A stretch of 64,000 nucleotides of DNA from Kappaphycus alvarezii (taxonomy: Eukaryota; Rhodophyta; Florideophyceae; Gigartinales; Solieriaceae). The stretch's first letter is position 1. The number at the start of each line of letters is the position of its first letter. The stretch spans positions 248,001 through 312,000 of the forward strand of contig NADL03000665.1 of the NCBI GenBank assembly GCA_002205965.3, read 5' to 3'. This document shows, one piece after another, positions 12,801 through 25,130 of the stretch. A program made the translations under genes and the position numbers. The notes under the pieces were generated by a model, which was not told where the DNA came from, did not search any database, and saw only the letters and a program-made list of their open reading frames with translations.

Positions 12801-15800
12801 TAATCATTTAAAAGTTTGAGCAAGTTATTTTCCCCGCGAATAAAGACGTGAAGCGAACAACGTTTGACCAACGAGTCAAATTTATGCTGATTAAGCGCTC
12901 CTCTGATGCTCGATTTCTTGAATATCATTCTAGAATGGAAAGCGTTATACTGACATGGACCATGAAGGAAAAAAATAAATCGAAGAAATCAAATAATATT
13001 GCTGAGCTGAACATTCTTGCAGCGTATCAACTCAATTTTGCCCCATTACTGAGAAGAATCACGCTTAAGTATTCAGAAAATAAGCTATCCCTTTGTCCGT
13101 ATTTTCAATATTTCGTGGAAGAAAGTTTATATTACCCAAGTAAGGTCGTCGAATAACAACCACAACCGATTCAATACTTAACCTTGAAAAAAGCTCCAAG
13201 TTCCTGTTAATATCAAATAACCCCGAATTTTGTTTGTAGCGATGTAATATTCTACCATAAATACGGTAAGCTCCCTATAAGGAATCTCTACAATGATGAA
13301 AGTTCCCGGGTCAAGCGTGCAACAAGTGACCCTAAACTTCAACGTTCTGTCGGATTTGACAGCCAGAATTTCCTTTACCTCGTTTGTGGACCTGAAGAAC
13401 GTCTCCACAGAACTCATTACATTCTTTTCTGCTGTCCAGCTGCTAAGTGAGATATAAAAAACTGTTTAGCTCCCCTCTGCCACTGAAAATTATGCTCCTG
13501 ATAAAATTTAGGTATCGTGGTCCGATTCTGACTCGTAGTTAGGCGATGAAGTAGTTTCAACATATTACAGCCCCGATACCAGAGAATCAGATAAACTAAA
13601 GGCAAGTTATTTGGAGACGATTAATGACAATTTAGCTACTTTCTAGTGGATTGAAAAGTTAATCGTAATTATGCAATTTGGTAGCTCAAAGTTTCCGGCA
13701 GATGCAAAGAGAATAATTTCAAGAATTTATTGAGATGAAAAATCCCCGCGATATTTTTGTCAACATCAACATCATATTCAGAGTTTTTGTCCTGATTTAT
13801 GCACGCTTTACATGCGTGGAATCTTAAAGTAAATAGTGGGTTTTGCTCTGAATACCCGTTTCATTCTTCGAAGTTGACATTCAGGAATGTCACTCGGCCT
13901 AAGTCGCAAAGAATCATTATTGATGGAAAAGAGTATACACCAATAAAGTTTACTGGTTTTCACGTCAGAAGTTCTGGTGATGATTGCAACAAACTAGAGA
14001 TGAAGAAGTATTAATATATGAAAGGCTTTCTCCCTTGCCTGAAGAAGCTGCTTTTTCCGATTGTACATCACTGAGGAGATTCATGCGGCTATCCTTGACT
14101 TACCCAATGAGATGTATGACTTCCTGTAACTTAGCCAGGGGAAAGGTGAGAGATTTAAGAAAAAGGACCGTGAAATCGTCAAACGAACCAGTCACGCCGT
14201 GTGATGCGTTTAGGAAAACAACAGAAATTTTATTTTTCATAAATTTTATTCAGCGAATATCTGAATCACATATTTTTTGATGCCTCATATAATTTAATAT
14301 TTACTTATGTCGCGACCTGGATTCATCATCATCCCTTGCGATGATACCAAAATCTGCGTACCAATACAATAGAGATCCTGCAAAATTGCATCCTATTTCA
14401 ATCTGTCTCGGCCGCAGATCTAGTAGAGTTCACATATCTATTTGACGCTTTTATTACTCTAAAAGAAGCGAAAAGGTCGATTTAACTTCACGTGTATGTC
14501 ACCGTCAAATCAAATTCGAAAAATGGTTCGAAACAGTGTAAAAAGGGAGCAAAAAGTACGACAAATATACTGACGCCTGACTTATTGGCAGGTAAGGACT
14601 TTTTTAATCATAAAGAAATATATTATATCTGATTAATTTGCACCACGCACATTTTGGCGCTTATATTCATCAGTTAAATGCACCAAGCATCCCTCAGCTC
14701 CATGTAACTTTCTATCCAATACGTCAAAAACGTCGAGCAGTGGATTTCGCCTCTGGAAGCACCGATGCACAATGTTATGAAGATTTAATGTGCCAAAACT
14801 TCTACTATTCGGCGAAATTCGTACGACAAAGAGCAAAAGAGAATGTTGAATTTACTGTGTGTTCGATTTGGTTTTTTAATTATCTCCTTTGAATGAGAAA
14901 CTGCCTCTTAGAAGCTAGCGGAGGTGATTACATTGGACAGCAGGTACCCCTCATCATTTTGGTGACTGAAGATACATATGCGAAGATGGGATCCTAGGCC
15001 AAGATTAATGATCAACTTCGCTCAATCTAGAGTTAGGCTATGGACCCTTTTTGAGAACCAACTTGAAGCGCGGGAATACAAGCTGCTTTGGAAGCAATTG
15101 AAGAGCCCGTAAAGAATTTTCAATTCTCAAATTACGTGAATTCAAGCTATTTATCCCAGTACCCATAACAGTCCTGACTATCCAGTCTACGGAAATCCAA
15201 ATGAAATTAATTTTTATGTGTCTTGGTTCAGTTTAACCTTGATTTTAAATTTTTCTTCGCGAAGTTGTTCGAAGATGTGGAGTGGTGAGCGCAGCATTTC
15301 ACCTAAAATGTCTTACGATTCTAACATATTATGATATTCAAAACGTTGAACTTCATCTTGGAAAGCGAGCCCCACCTTCTTCCTCACCGAGTTAAAGGAG
15401 AAACGCGAGTAGTAAATATAAATTTCTGTCCCGATATTTATCTACTCTAATTTACCAAATTTAGCCCCCTCCAATATCTCATTCATGCCAATATTTTTAA
15501 ATTGCTACCTTTTACAGAAAACTATCTTGTAGTAAGCTAAAAGTATTCTGAGAATTTTTTAATATTTTCTATCTTGAGAGCCACGAAATTATCCTTTTCA
15601 GATTCTGCACTGAAACTAAAGGTAAGTGTAATAATTATGTACAAGTTGATTACAGACTTTTATATATGGAGCTTATTGACTGACATAACATTCAGCACCG
15701 TACGGCCGCTGGGTTTTTCCCATGTTTTATTACATTAAATTCCACAACGGGCACTTAAATTGAAATTGATAAACATCAAAATAACGAAACGTTTTCGTGC

Positions 15801-17310
15801 TGCTGTTGAACATTCGTCATGTGTATGCCAACCTACACTTGTGAAATCTCTTATTGCTTCTCTACATTAATCTAAGTTCAAATTAGATATAAATGAATTG
15901 GAATTCTTAATAAATACTCTGTAAATATTCAAATAGACGTTTAATTCGATTGTGGCTACGCAACGGAAATTAAACATATTTTAACGGTAAAACATGTTTA
16001 AAATACTGTTGAGCTTTGCGTCTAAACACGAATCTGAACTAATAAACAAAAAACTCTCCACATTTTGACATAAAAACAAGAAAAATGCTTTCAAGTCTAT
16101 AAAAGGGAGTACATATGGTATAATTAAAAAAAATAAAGCTCAATCAAAATATGATAAACAAAATTGAATCTAAAATTACGCCTGAAGTTATTTGTTGCTG
16201 CCAATTAATGATCACACAAAGACTGTAAACATTATCTTCCTAGTTGCAGAATATTATAGTTCTGCACACATAATGAGTTGACAGAATTGCATTTGGTCTT
16301 AAGAAAAACTCTTTTGCAACAATACACGAGAAATTTCGTACAAGATATAACCTTGATGTATACAGAATATATTTTTGATGTATATAAGGCAGTAACAATA
16401 TCCAAAACCATTCCGTGAATCCATTTTATGATGGCTGCTATGGTCCTTAATAAAGCTTATTCACTACTTTTGGCGTTTATTTCTGGGGGTTTTAAGTTTA
16501 TTGTCTGTCTAAATGACCTAACGAGGGTTCATGTGAATGAATAAAATAAAAAGAGGAGATATAAATCAGTTCCTGTACGAGTTTTAGCATCTACTTTCAT
16601 CAGAGGGTAATAATTTCACACATTATCTCATTTAAGTTAAACAGTATTATATGCCCATCCCCTTCATTTTATCGCAATCAAATAGACCATTATCTAGTAC
16701 TTAGGCACAGCTTATCCCTACCTAGATATCTCTCAATGGAAATATATTATTCAGTGGGATATAAACCACATATTTTGCTCCATTAAAGTACATTGAAGAG
16801 GCAAAACACGAAAAGTGCCCATAGGGAGCTTATTTACCCTTTACTTAAGAAAAGGTCCCTATGCGGACTTTGTACTAAGACAATAAAATTATCCCTTCCC
16901 CTGTCTAAATTTATGCCCATATATTCGCACAATTTTTTTTTGGAAAATTATGCCATGGCCGGGCCATCCAACCGGCTCTACCATTGCACTTGCTCCATCA
17001 AATATACCTCGATTTCGAGCCCATAATAGGGAAAACTGACATCACAAATCGGTTCCCGGTGCCTGATTACAGCCAATATTATCCTCAGATGGTCAATACA
17101 TACAGTAAGAGTCCTGGTAACCAAGATCTATGAAATATGCGAGAGGTTTACTGGTGAAGTGACAGTTTAAACGCCTTCTGTGGCAATCTTAGAAAGATCA
17201 GCGATGGTATGGTACAGCTCAAAGCAATTCCGCTCAGCTGAAATGCAAAGAAAGGTTCCCGTCTCGCACCCCGCACGATAAAAAATAGACTTTTGCGCTT
17301 TGTTTGAGGG
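9871..17310. other. AT-rich stretch without recognised genes
   Basis: About 7.4 kb in which no frame gave a family I recognise. Composition is visibly AT-rich, most strongly at 14.3-17.2 kb. Frames of 60-100 codons at 12.85-13.15, 13.8-14.3 and 14.6-14.9 kb look like scraps of decayed transposon coding sequence, but no motif allows a family to be named. A TATA-like TATAAAAGGG occurs near 16098. At 10.84-11.22 kb a more GC-rich block begins TGTTGAC and ends near GTCAAC; see the rejected list. Confidence 0.55.
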
Positions 17311-19052
17311 TTAGTTACGGTGCCCTAAAGCAAATGCACTAAGCACACAGCGCTTGGGCCCATTGCTGTAAGCAATGCAACGTGGTAAGTGTTGTATAAT
17401 AGGGTCTAGGTGTAAATCACTAGTGGCCATCGTTGAGCTGTTCTGCCGACGTTTTACCCCTCTGCGGCCATCACTACCCTCGCCGGTGGCTGCATTGTGC
17501 TGGTGGCGTATGCCATATTTTAATAACTCCCATATTAACGCACGTCTGAATGCCTTGTGAGCGGAATTAGTTCCCTCCTGCCCAGGATTGTGATCCCGTG
17601 GAGCAATAAAAGCGTTAGAAACACTGGTGTCGAGTAACCAGTAGAGAAGCGCCAGCCATGTTCTAAGACCTCTTAAATGAGACCCATAATTTGCTCGCAG
17701 CTGGTCTGCAATATTTACCCCACCCATGTGGTGATTGTAATCATCAGCAACAGCAGGAATAGGTAACTCTTTTGTGAACTGGTTTCCAAAAACATCCCAC
17801 ACCTTTTTCGCATTAGTTGATGTCTCTCGAGGTCTTCTTCTCAAACAAATGGCTGTATGACCAGATCCTACCTGGTGAACGGTAGAAAGCATTAAAACCG
17901 CACCATTTCCAATCCAGCAAATACAGTTCACACCGTCAACGACAACAGAACCAATTGTATCCCAATTCATTTTTGCACTAAGTGCTCCCCTTACTTTTAG
18001 TGCCGGCGGAAATTCAGTCGTATTTGATTTCGTCGTACCCAGACATCCAACCAACTTAGTTCGAAGCAATTTGAAAAGAGCAACACTAGAAAATAGGTCG
18101 TCCATGTAAACTTGATAGGATAGCGGTTCCTAGCCTCTTTTGTCAGGTTAAATTTCAGCGAGTGGCTGAAGAATTCATAAGCTTGTTTTTGTAAATTTCG
18201 AGCTCTTTCCATTTAAACTTATTAGAATATGGAGAGAATTCGTACACATACCCCCGTTCACAAAGTTCCTATATTTTAAACCCTTGTCCGATTGGCTTAC
18301 CCTTAATTCTCACAGTTTCGGAGCACCTCCCCATGCATAAAATCATCATATTTACAACAGACAGGCGGCAACCAGGGGTCCATAAATCCTTAAAAACACT
18401 CCTTACATGGCCGAATAAAGGTTCCACCTTATTAAAGTAGAATGCCGTTCTGTTATCACCGTTTGGGTGACACACATCTATGTGACGTTTTATTTGTTCA
18501 AAAACTATTTGTGTAATCACTTTACGGAGCAGGTGCTGAGGCATGTCATCTTCATAAGACCAGTGATCAACGATACACTTTTCTTTATGCAGTCCCATGT
18601 ACAGTAATATTCTGAAAAAAGCCTTGAGTCCGTCAACTGCCAGTGGCCACCACGGCCTTTTATTACATTCGCCTTCCCTTTTAATAATAGCATAGCTATT
18701 AGTATTATCTACGATAGCATGATGAATAATATCGGTAAAAATCTCTGAAGCATTAGTGGAGGCGTGAATGTAAATTCCCTGCTTTGAATTTTTGCCTTTG
18801 CGGTTTCAGAGACCCTTCCGAGAGGAAATTGCAATGGTTTAAATGCTGGAATGGTGGTCGGAAATGGGGGTTGATTGCGTGGTCTTCGGAGAGGAATAAT
18901 GTCTGCTTCGTCTTCATGTTGATTAAAATGGTGGCTTTCGTTGGGAAGTGAATGGTAATAAATGCCTGCGTCATTCCGTACTAGAAGCGTAAGGGGAATT
19001 TAGTCTCCAGAGGACTCATTCTCATGTCCATTTTCGCTGCTGGAGGAGGACA
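17311..19052 (-). pseudogene. piggyBac-type transposase relic B
   Basis: A second piggyBac lineage, clearly different from relic A. The probable start is at 19052 (MSSSSSENGHENESSGD). Then come MGLHKEK and DHWSYEDDMPQH (18598-18530), DLWTPGCRLS and SETVRIKGKPIGQGFKI (18400-18270), NLTKEARNRYPIK, MDDLFSSVALFKLLR (18105), WDTIGSVVVDGVNCICWIGN, VWDVFGNQFTKELPIPAV, DDYNHHMGGVNIADQLRANY, WLALLYWLLDTSVSNAFI and a basic C-terminus. The family expects LS(V/I)DEMM where this copy reads LSVVNMM, and GGVDxxDQ where it reads GGVNIADQ, so two catalytic Asp positions appear lost. MDDLFSS keeps the middle Asp. About three or four frame changes interrupt the gene, mostly upstream of 18105. Confidence 0.8.
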
Positions 19053-19901
19053 TCGTCGGTATAGAGCGCCTCTTTTGAGAAGGAACTCGTATTAAAGACG
19101 GGACGCGTTTGAGATGGGCTCCGATTAGGTTGTTGTGGATATTTGACTGGCACGATCTATTTCCTTGGTGAAATGAAAAATAGAACAAAAATGCACGTGT
19201 CTTTTTGGTGCTGGAGGGCAAAAGAGGCAATATCTCGAGATTGGTCCATCGCTGCCCGTTTGAACTCTCAAAAAAGCTAAAAACCACCGCCCTTAACAAT
19301 TAGGCGAAGTTTACCATCTTATCTGCAATTATTGGCCTGGTTATGGTAGATTTAGGTTTGTTGCGCCCATATAAGAGTACAATACGGGGGAAGAGATAAG
19401 AAGCTTTCCATGATTTCAAATTTACCTATCTGTGACTTTATAAATTAAATAGCCTGAAAAATGTACTCTCCCTAAGAAAAATATTCTTCTAATATTTTAA
19501 TTATATGAAAACTCATAAGATTTAAATGAAAGAAAATTCATTTTTTCAGTCAAGGAGCAGAAAATATGGCGATTTGCTAAAAATCTGATAAATGTCAAAT
19601 TCGTGGAATAGTCCATTCGTGACAATTCTGACACCGTCAGACATCTGAAGTAAGCCTGAGAAACGTTATGAAAACAGTTTCCTGAAGGACGTTACTTACG
19701 CACGGAAATCTCCCTCAAAAAAGGGCCCCTTTTGGCAGGATGTACATCGATAAAAGTATTCAAAAATGATTTTTTTACTCAGTATTAGTGTTGCTGTGGT
19801 GTGAAATATTCTACTCAGTTAAACGCCTTTACGTTCACAGATTGCATCACTTCCACTTCGTTTGTTCTGCTTCGTATTGATAGCAGAAACATTGTTTTAA
19901 T
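19053..19901. other. Gap between two transposon relics
   Basis: About 850 bp of AT-rich sequence between piggyBac relic B and the DDE relic. I see no gene. One or both element ends probably lie here, but no inverted repeat was recognised by eye. Confidence 0.45.
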
Positions 19902-22900
19902 CTAGTTCTCTCCCGGAAAATCGTTCGGCAGATCATCTGTATTCAATTCTAAAGCGGCAATAAGGCACTTTCTTGCATCACGCGGCATGAGGCGAGGATT
20001 GCTTTGCAATAGTTCCTGTAATTTCCTTGCATACTTTGTTGCCATTCCAGGCCTCCCTCGGATATATCTTTCTCTTGCTGTACTCAACTGCACGTTTTTA
20101 GTGGTATCTCTGTTAGAATTGCTCTTCCTGATCATAGCTGCAATGAAAGCAGTAATATTATTGTCCCCCGTTAAATCGTAACGCTTAGGATATTTCAACT
20201 TGAGAAGCTCTCTCATCCTACTTGCACTGATTTTCTTACTCTTATCCTTCTCTCCAATTGTAAACCACTTCTGTATCTCTTGAGAGTACCTTCGCATGAA
20301 ATTAGATCCCATAATTTCTCCATATGTAGGACGTCGCGCCCATCCGGGCTTTAGGGTAACAGAAGATTTTGTATGATCATCTATCTCAACGTTCAACAGT
20401 ACAGAATGATCTTCTTTCGTCGTGTATATTGGAGCATCAGATGTTCCAAGCATCTTACACGCGAACTTATATGCAACGCTTAGCAACCCTTTATGTTGCT
20501 TTGCCCCGTCACAGGTCTGCATATGCAGTTCCGAAGCCAACTGTCGTCGATAATGATTTTTGCAATTGGCACAAGAGAGCATGATGTTATCAACGTCTAC
20601 ATTATGATCTTCGTACGGCTCTGTTGCCCCCTGTAATTCCCGCTCAGCAGATTCTATCTCGTTTCCGTCATGTAACCTGCGACGACGTTCTTGTCTTCTT
20701 AACATTTGTCCTGCCCATACTCTTATACCAGTCATATCGCTTTGATAGGCGACCTCTGTAGGATTTACAATATTCAAGTACGGTTCTTGGTCCTGGTCGT
20801 CAATATCTTCGTCGTGTGAAATTGGGGGGTGTGTCTGTTCCACAACCCTCCTAGATGTTTCAACAACTTGCCTTGAGTAGGCATCCTTAAAGTCATATTC
20901 AGTATATTATCTACCAGAAAGTGTGTATCATTTAACCTTAAACCAGTCTTCTTGTTGGTGATACTCGAACTCGTTGACACGACCTAGCTTGGCAAGCTTT
21001 TTTCTTTTTTTGCTTCAAACAACTTCCTCATTGAGCTGTGATCACGTCGGAAATGTAACATTTCCGCTGTGTAATTTGCAACTCCACCATTAATATTCAA
21101 TGCTTCAACGATATCTCCAGGGATGGTGACATCTCTCCTGGTTTGATTACAGTAACGATTACCGTGCATCATAGATATTGCGAAATGAGCATCTACTAGG
21201 CTCTTCCCACGCTGTGTTTCAGAATGAAGAAATAAATCTAGCCGCAAACTGTGGTGATTGGTTAGAAAGGGGGCTATGACTGGTAGTAAGTCGTTCTAAT
21301 AACGTCGGGCGTTATCTGGTAAAAGAGAAATTCTCTTAACGTTGGGTTGCTCTTTCCGCAGTCGGGCCAGTACAGCATCTAGTATTGAGCAAACAGCCAC
21401 ACGATCTTGTGTCATATCATTGGTTAGAATGTGGTCAAAAAACAATTTGTTCACTTCACTCGTAGCATTCAAGTCCGATCGACTGTGCTCCATAAGAGTA
21501 GCAGTATCATTTCCGTTTGGTACTGTGCTATCACGATAGTAGATAACAGATCCATGCCAAGACATGGCATTTTTTCCAAAAAACTCTGTCGATTTCTCCC
21601 GTTACCGTATAGCCTCGAGCTTCATCTTATAGTTCATTAGAATCACGCATCTCTCACCGCTATCTTCAGATTTCATTTCCTCAAATAACTTCGCAATCCT
21701 TTTCTCTTGATTAAATATCTATGTTGATGACTCATGTATATAATTGCTTTGTTCCGAATCTCTCGGAGTGCCTAGAATACATCCAGTTGAGGGTTTTGAA
21801 TAGAATTTTCAATGTTTCTTAGGATTCAAAAGGCGGGTAAAAAAGTATTGCATGACGTTTGCGCTTCTGAAAAACCAGAACTGTTTTGTGTCATCTCTTC
21901 ATTCCTTTCGAGGGTTCAGGTTAAAACATAATCGGTATTATGGAAGGCATCATCGTCTGACTCTATATGCTACAGATAAGAAAGCTTCAATAATTCTTCT
22001 ATTGAACATATTTGTTCAAGGAAATGCGATTTCTTATCGCCATCATGCACCTCGTTTTCAACAATATCTCTTGCAGTTCTCATATAATCATAGATGAGAG
22101 AGCCAGGAATATAATCTACTGCGCTTTTAATCTTCTGTTCTTGACGAGAAAATGTATTCGCTAGAGACATAAATGATGACCTTCCCACCAACTTTTGAGG
22201 AAATCTGTCCAACACGGAACAGGCTTCTTGATAATATCTAAATGATTGCTCACACGTCTTCTTACGAAGCAAAGCAGGTAAATAAACCCAATTTCCATTC
22301 ACCTTAATGCGTTTCGTCCCCAAAGAGAGAAGCTGGATGTTCTCTGATCTAAACAAGAATCTTAACGCATCTTTGACAGTATCATCTCTGAATCTCTGTA
22401 CTGTTATTCTGTGTTCTGCTACTTTCCCTGAACGAAGTATTAAGTACCAATCCAGTCATGCTGTCTTGAACATTCTGGAAGCTGCACCACTCATTTGGCG
22501 TCTGAATTTCAGCTTGTCTTTAGTCGTGTCCGCCGTTACACTCCGTACCCTTTTTTTCAATTACTAAAAAAAACTTCATCTTCCCGCTCTAGTAGTTGCT
22601 TCTGTTTGCTTGGTTCTGTAATCAAATAGTTTGAGCAGAAGAGCTCCGAGTCCATATCACTTACATCGATTCCAAGAATCCGCTGACAGCAGAGCGCATG
22701 TACAGGAGCTCTGCGGGTGTTACAGTTGTGACCAGTTGCAGTCGCAGCATCGCCCTCATCTAGTATAGAACCATCCACATGACAAGAATATTCACTGTAT
22801 GCTCGTGCTTGCAAACCAGTTCGATGGATATCATCGTCCTGATCGCTGGCAGTAATATCTAAGTTATTCTGCGCCGTACCAGTACCGGCGGCACTCTTGT

Positions 22901-23405
22901 CCATAACAGTATCAACCACATAGTCACCATTATTTCCATTAATGAGAGTGTCCGTGTCAGAATGTGAATTGCGATGCTCAGGCTACATTTGCTGCCCAAG
23001 GAATGCAACAACCTGGTCGGCGTTGGACGTTGCGCACAGCAGCGCTCGTAGCACCCTCCGCTCAACACTAAACTTCTTACTAGCCTTGATTCCATCCAGA
23101 ATAGCTCCCCGTAGAGTGATATCTGCAACGTTTTCCTCCTTGTAAGATCTGTAAAATGTGTCTCCATCACTTGGTAATAGAATACGTGAGATATAAGATA
23201 CGCATCGGTCTATAAGCCAGTAAATGCCGGTTCTTTGCTTCAAACTGAGGTCAAAAACCTTCAGCAAATATCTGTTTCCAGCTCGCAGGCGTCGTAATTC
23301 ATACTTTGGTATACCCATTGCGGAGAGGAGAGAAGAGGCGGTACAACAAATAGAAGCTTGATGTTTTTCAAGTTGGGAGGCGTTAGAATCAGCTTTTAAT
23401 CTCAT
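19902..23405 (-). pseudogene. DDE-type DNA transposase relic, family not named
   Basis: A long minus-strand coding region in several frames. Order: N-terminal helix-rich block (23405-22980), acidic block with CHVDGSILDEGD (about 22790), FLFRSENIQLLSLGTKRIKV (22360) and SAVDYIPGSLIYDYM (22120). Next come CVILMNYKMKLEAI (about 21640) and AMSWHGSVIYYR (21565), FFDHILTNDMTQDRVAV, SLLPDNARRY (21300) and HSETQRGKSLVDAHFA (21215). The C-terminal part has a CANC...H..TC zinc-like motif (about 20600) and KLKYPKRYDLTGDNNI (20190). I read NYKMK, LPDN and SETQ as the catalytic DDE boxes; the first has Asn where I would expect Asp (DYKMK), so the copy is probably inactive. The first part carries stops and frameshifts. 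I remember similar unnamed proteins from oomycete and algal genomes but cannot give a superfamily. The C-terminal 313-codon frame (20843-19902) is the longest intact part. Confidence 0.6.
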
Positions 23406-25007
23406 AATGAATCTTGTAGAAGTGTAGATGCTGTTTCTCGCATCCTGGGATTCGCGCTAAGGGAGTGGGGTGGGCATGATCTTCCTCGGTCTTCTGCGAC
23501 CGCGTCGTATGCCATCTTAGCGACAGGTTAAGCAACGCGGAAAACTCTCGAAATGCTCACACCCACGTTGGCAGTGGTTTTTGACATGCGGATGAGAATG
23601 TAGTGATGCGCATGCAAATAGTTTGCAAGCTCAGAGGGGAGTTTGGAAGGTCAAGGTGGAAAGAGTTAGAAACCTTCCAAGTCACTCTCTTATCTAAAGA
23701 AGGATTACAACACCCCGAAATTTGTGTTGTCAAATGTAGTAGGTATAGATGACATGAGAGAGAATGCCATTTATCTCACACTGATTGTTGGCAAAATCTA
23801 TTTCATGGTAATTTCTACCGATGTACGTTTTTCGGATTTGAAATGTAAACTTAGGCCAAACACGGACGTTTAGTTCATAGTTTTGCCTACTTCCCTTCAT
23901 CCAATCAGGGCATGGCCTTGCATGACGACATAAGAGACCAGTAGGAAGCCATTCGTAAAGATAGATTGAGAAAAAACCCAGCGAGCAAGTTTATAGATTC
24001 AGACTTGGTAGCGAAATGCCTGCCCGTTAACTCACAAATTACGTGTTAAATATAATAATAAAATAATGGAGTCGAGGTATGTGCATAACAATTTCATATA
24101 CCTAAAATTGGCACTTGAATATAAAAAATCATCGGGTGATACTAAAGGGTTATTTAGGGTCCTTTACTGATTAGAGATGTGGGACTTCTATTTCCCAAGA
24201 CGTTCTGTCTGTTTGAGGTCCTAAAAAAGAGACATAATTAGGTGATAATATCTTTAAAAGCAGCTTTTATGCAAGCAGTAAGACATATAGCGTTGGACGA
24301 AACCGTCGTAGCAGCGTGTTTTTGCATGGGGACGGATCGCACCCGTCCAAAGGTCTCTATAGCTCGCACGGCGAAGCGCTTGAGCGCATCTATCAGCACG
24401 TCGACTGCGTTCGGATTCCAAAATCAAAAGTAGATCTTAACACTGGGATCAGTCGAGACCTAGCATTCATGGTGATAAAATTTTGAAACTTCGAATTTTT
24501 GAATTTTTCGCGATGCTCAGAGATTTCAAGGGGTTAACACATCAAACCTATGTGTTTTTAGGACCAATTTATATCAAGCAGATATGGCCTTGCGTGATAT
24601 TGGCCATTGGGGCGAGGTTTTGTGACTGGGTGGCCTAACCTCACGGTCTTGAAGATCTATAAGCTCTCTGCCATGAGAACAGTTCACGAGGTGACCACCA
24701 AAGATGTCCCCGGTTTCAGGGTAGTTGTGTCTGGAGCATGGAGTGTTGGGAGCGAATAGAAGTGACGGATAATGGTATTTAAAACATGCATGTGGAAGAA
24801 AACAGCAAAAATACGCCATTATTTATGAAACTTTGTCGCTAATATTCCCCACATAAAAGTCTCAAAACTTTTCACTGCAGGTGATATGGACAAATCTCAG
24901 TACGGTATCTGTGATTCCCCATAGAGCAGGGTGGGAACTGAGAAATATTTAAACCAAATCATGATCCTTATATAATGGGAAACCATGAGTGTAAATCTGA
25001 TGGACAG
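23406..25007. other. No recognised gene
   Basis: About 1.6 kb after the DDE relic. A 63-codon frame at 24242-24433 has no family resemblance. Nothing else stands out on either strand. Confidence 0.5.
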
Positions 25008-25130
25008 AACGAGAGAGAGGGAGACAGACAGGAGTGAGGAAGGGAGCGGGAGAGCAGGAGAGAGAGAGAGAAGAGTGGAAAGGGTGAGGTACCGGGAAGG
25101 ATAGATGAGAGAGGAGAAGGTAGTGAGGAA
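25008..25130. repeat. GA-rich simple sequence
   Basis: A purine-rich tract of imperfect GAGA and GGAG repeats on the plus strand, with a core of GAGAGAGAGA around 25060-25070. It makes spurious serine/leucine-rich frames on the minus strand. Confidence 0.85.
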
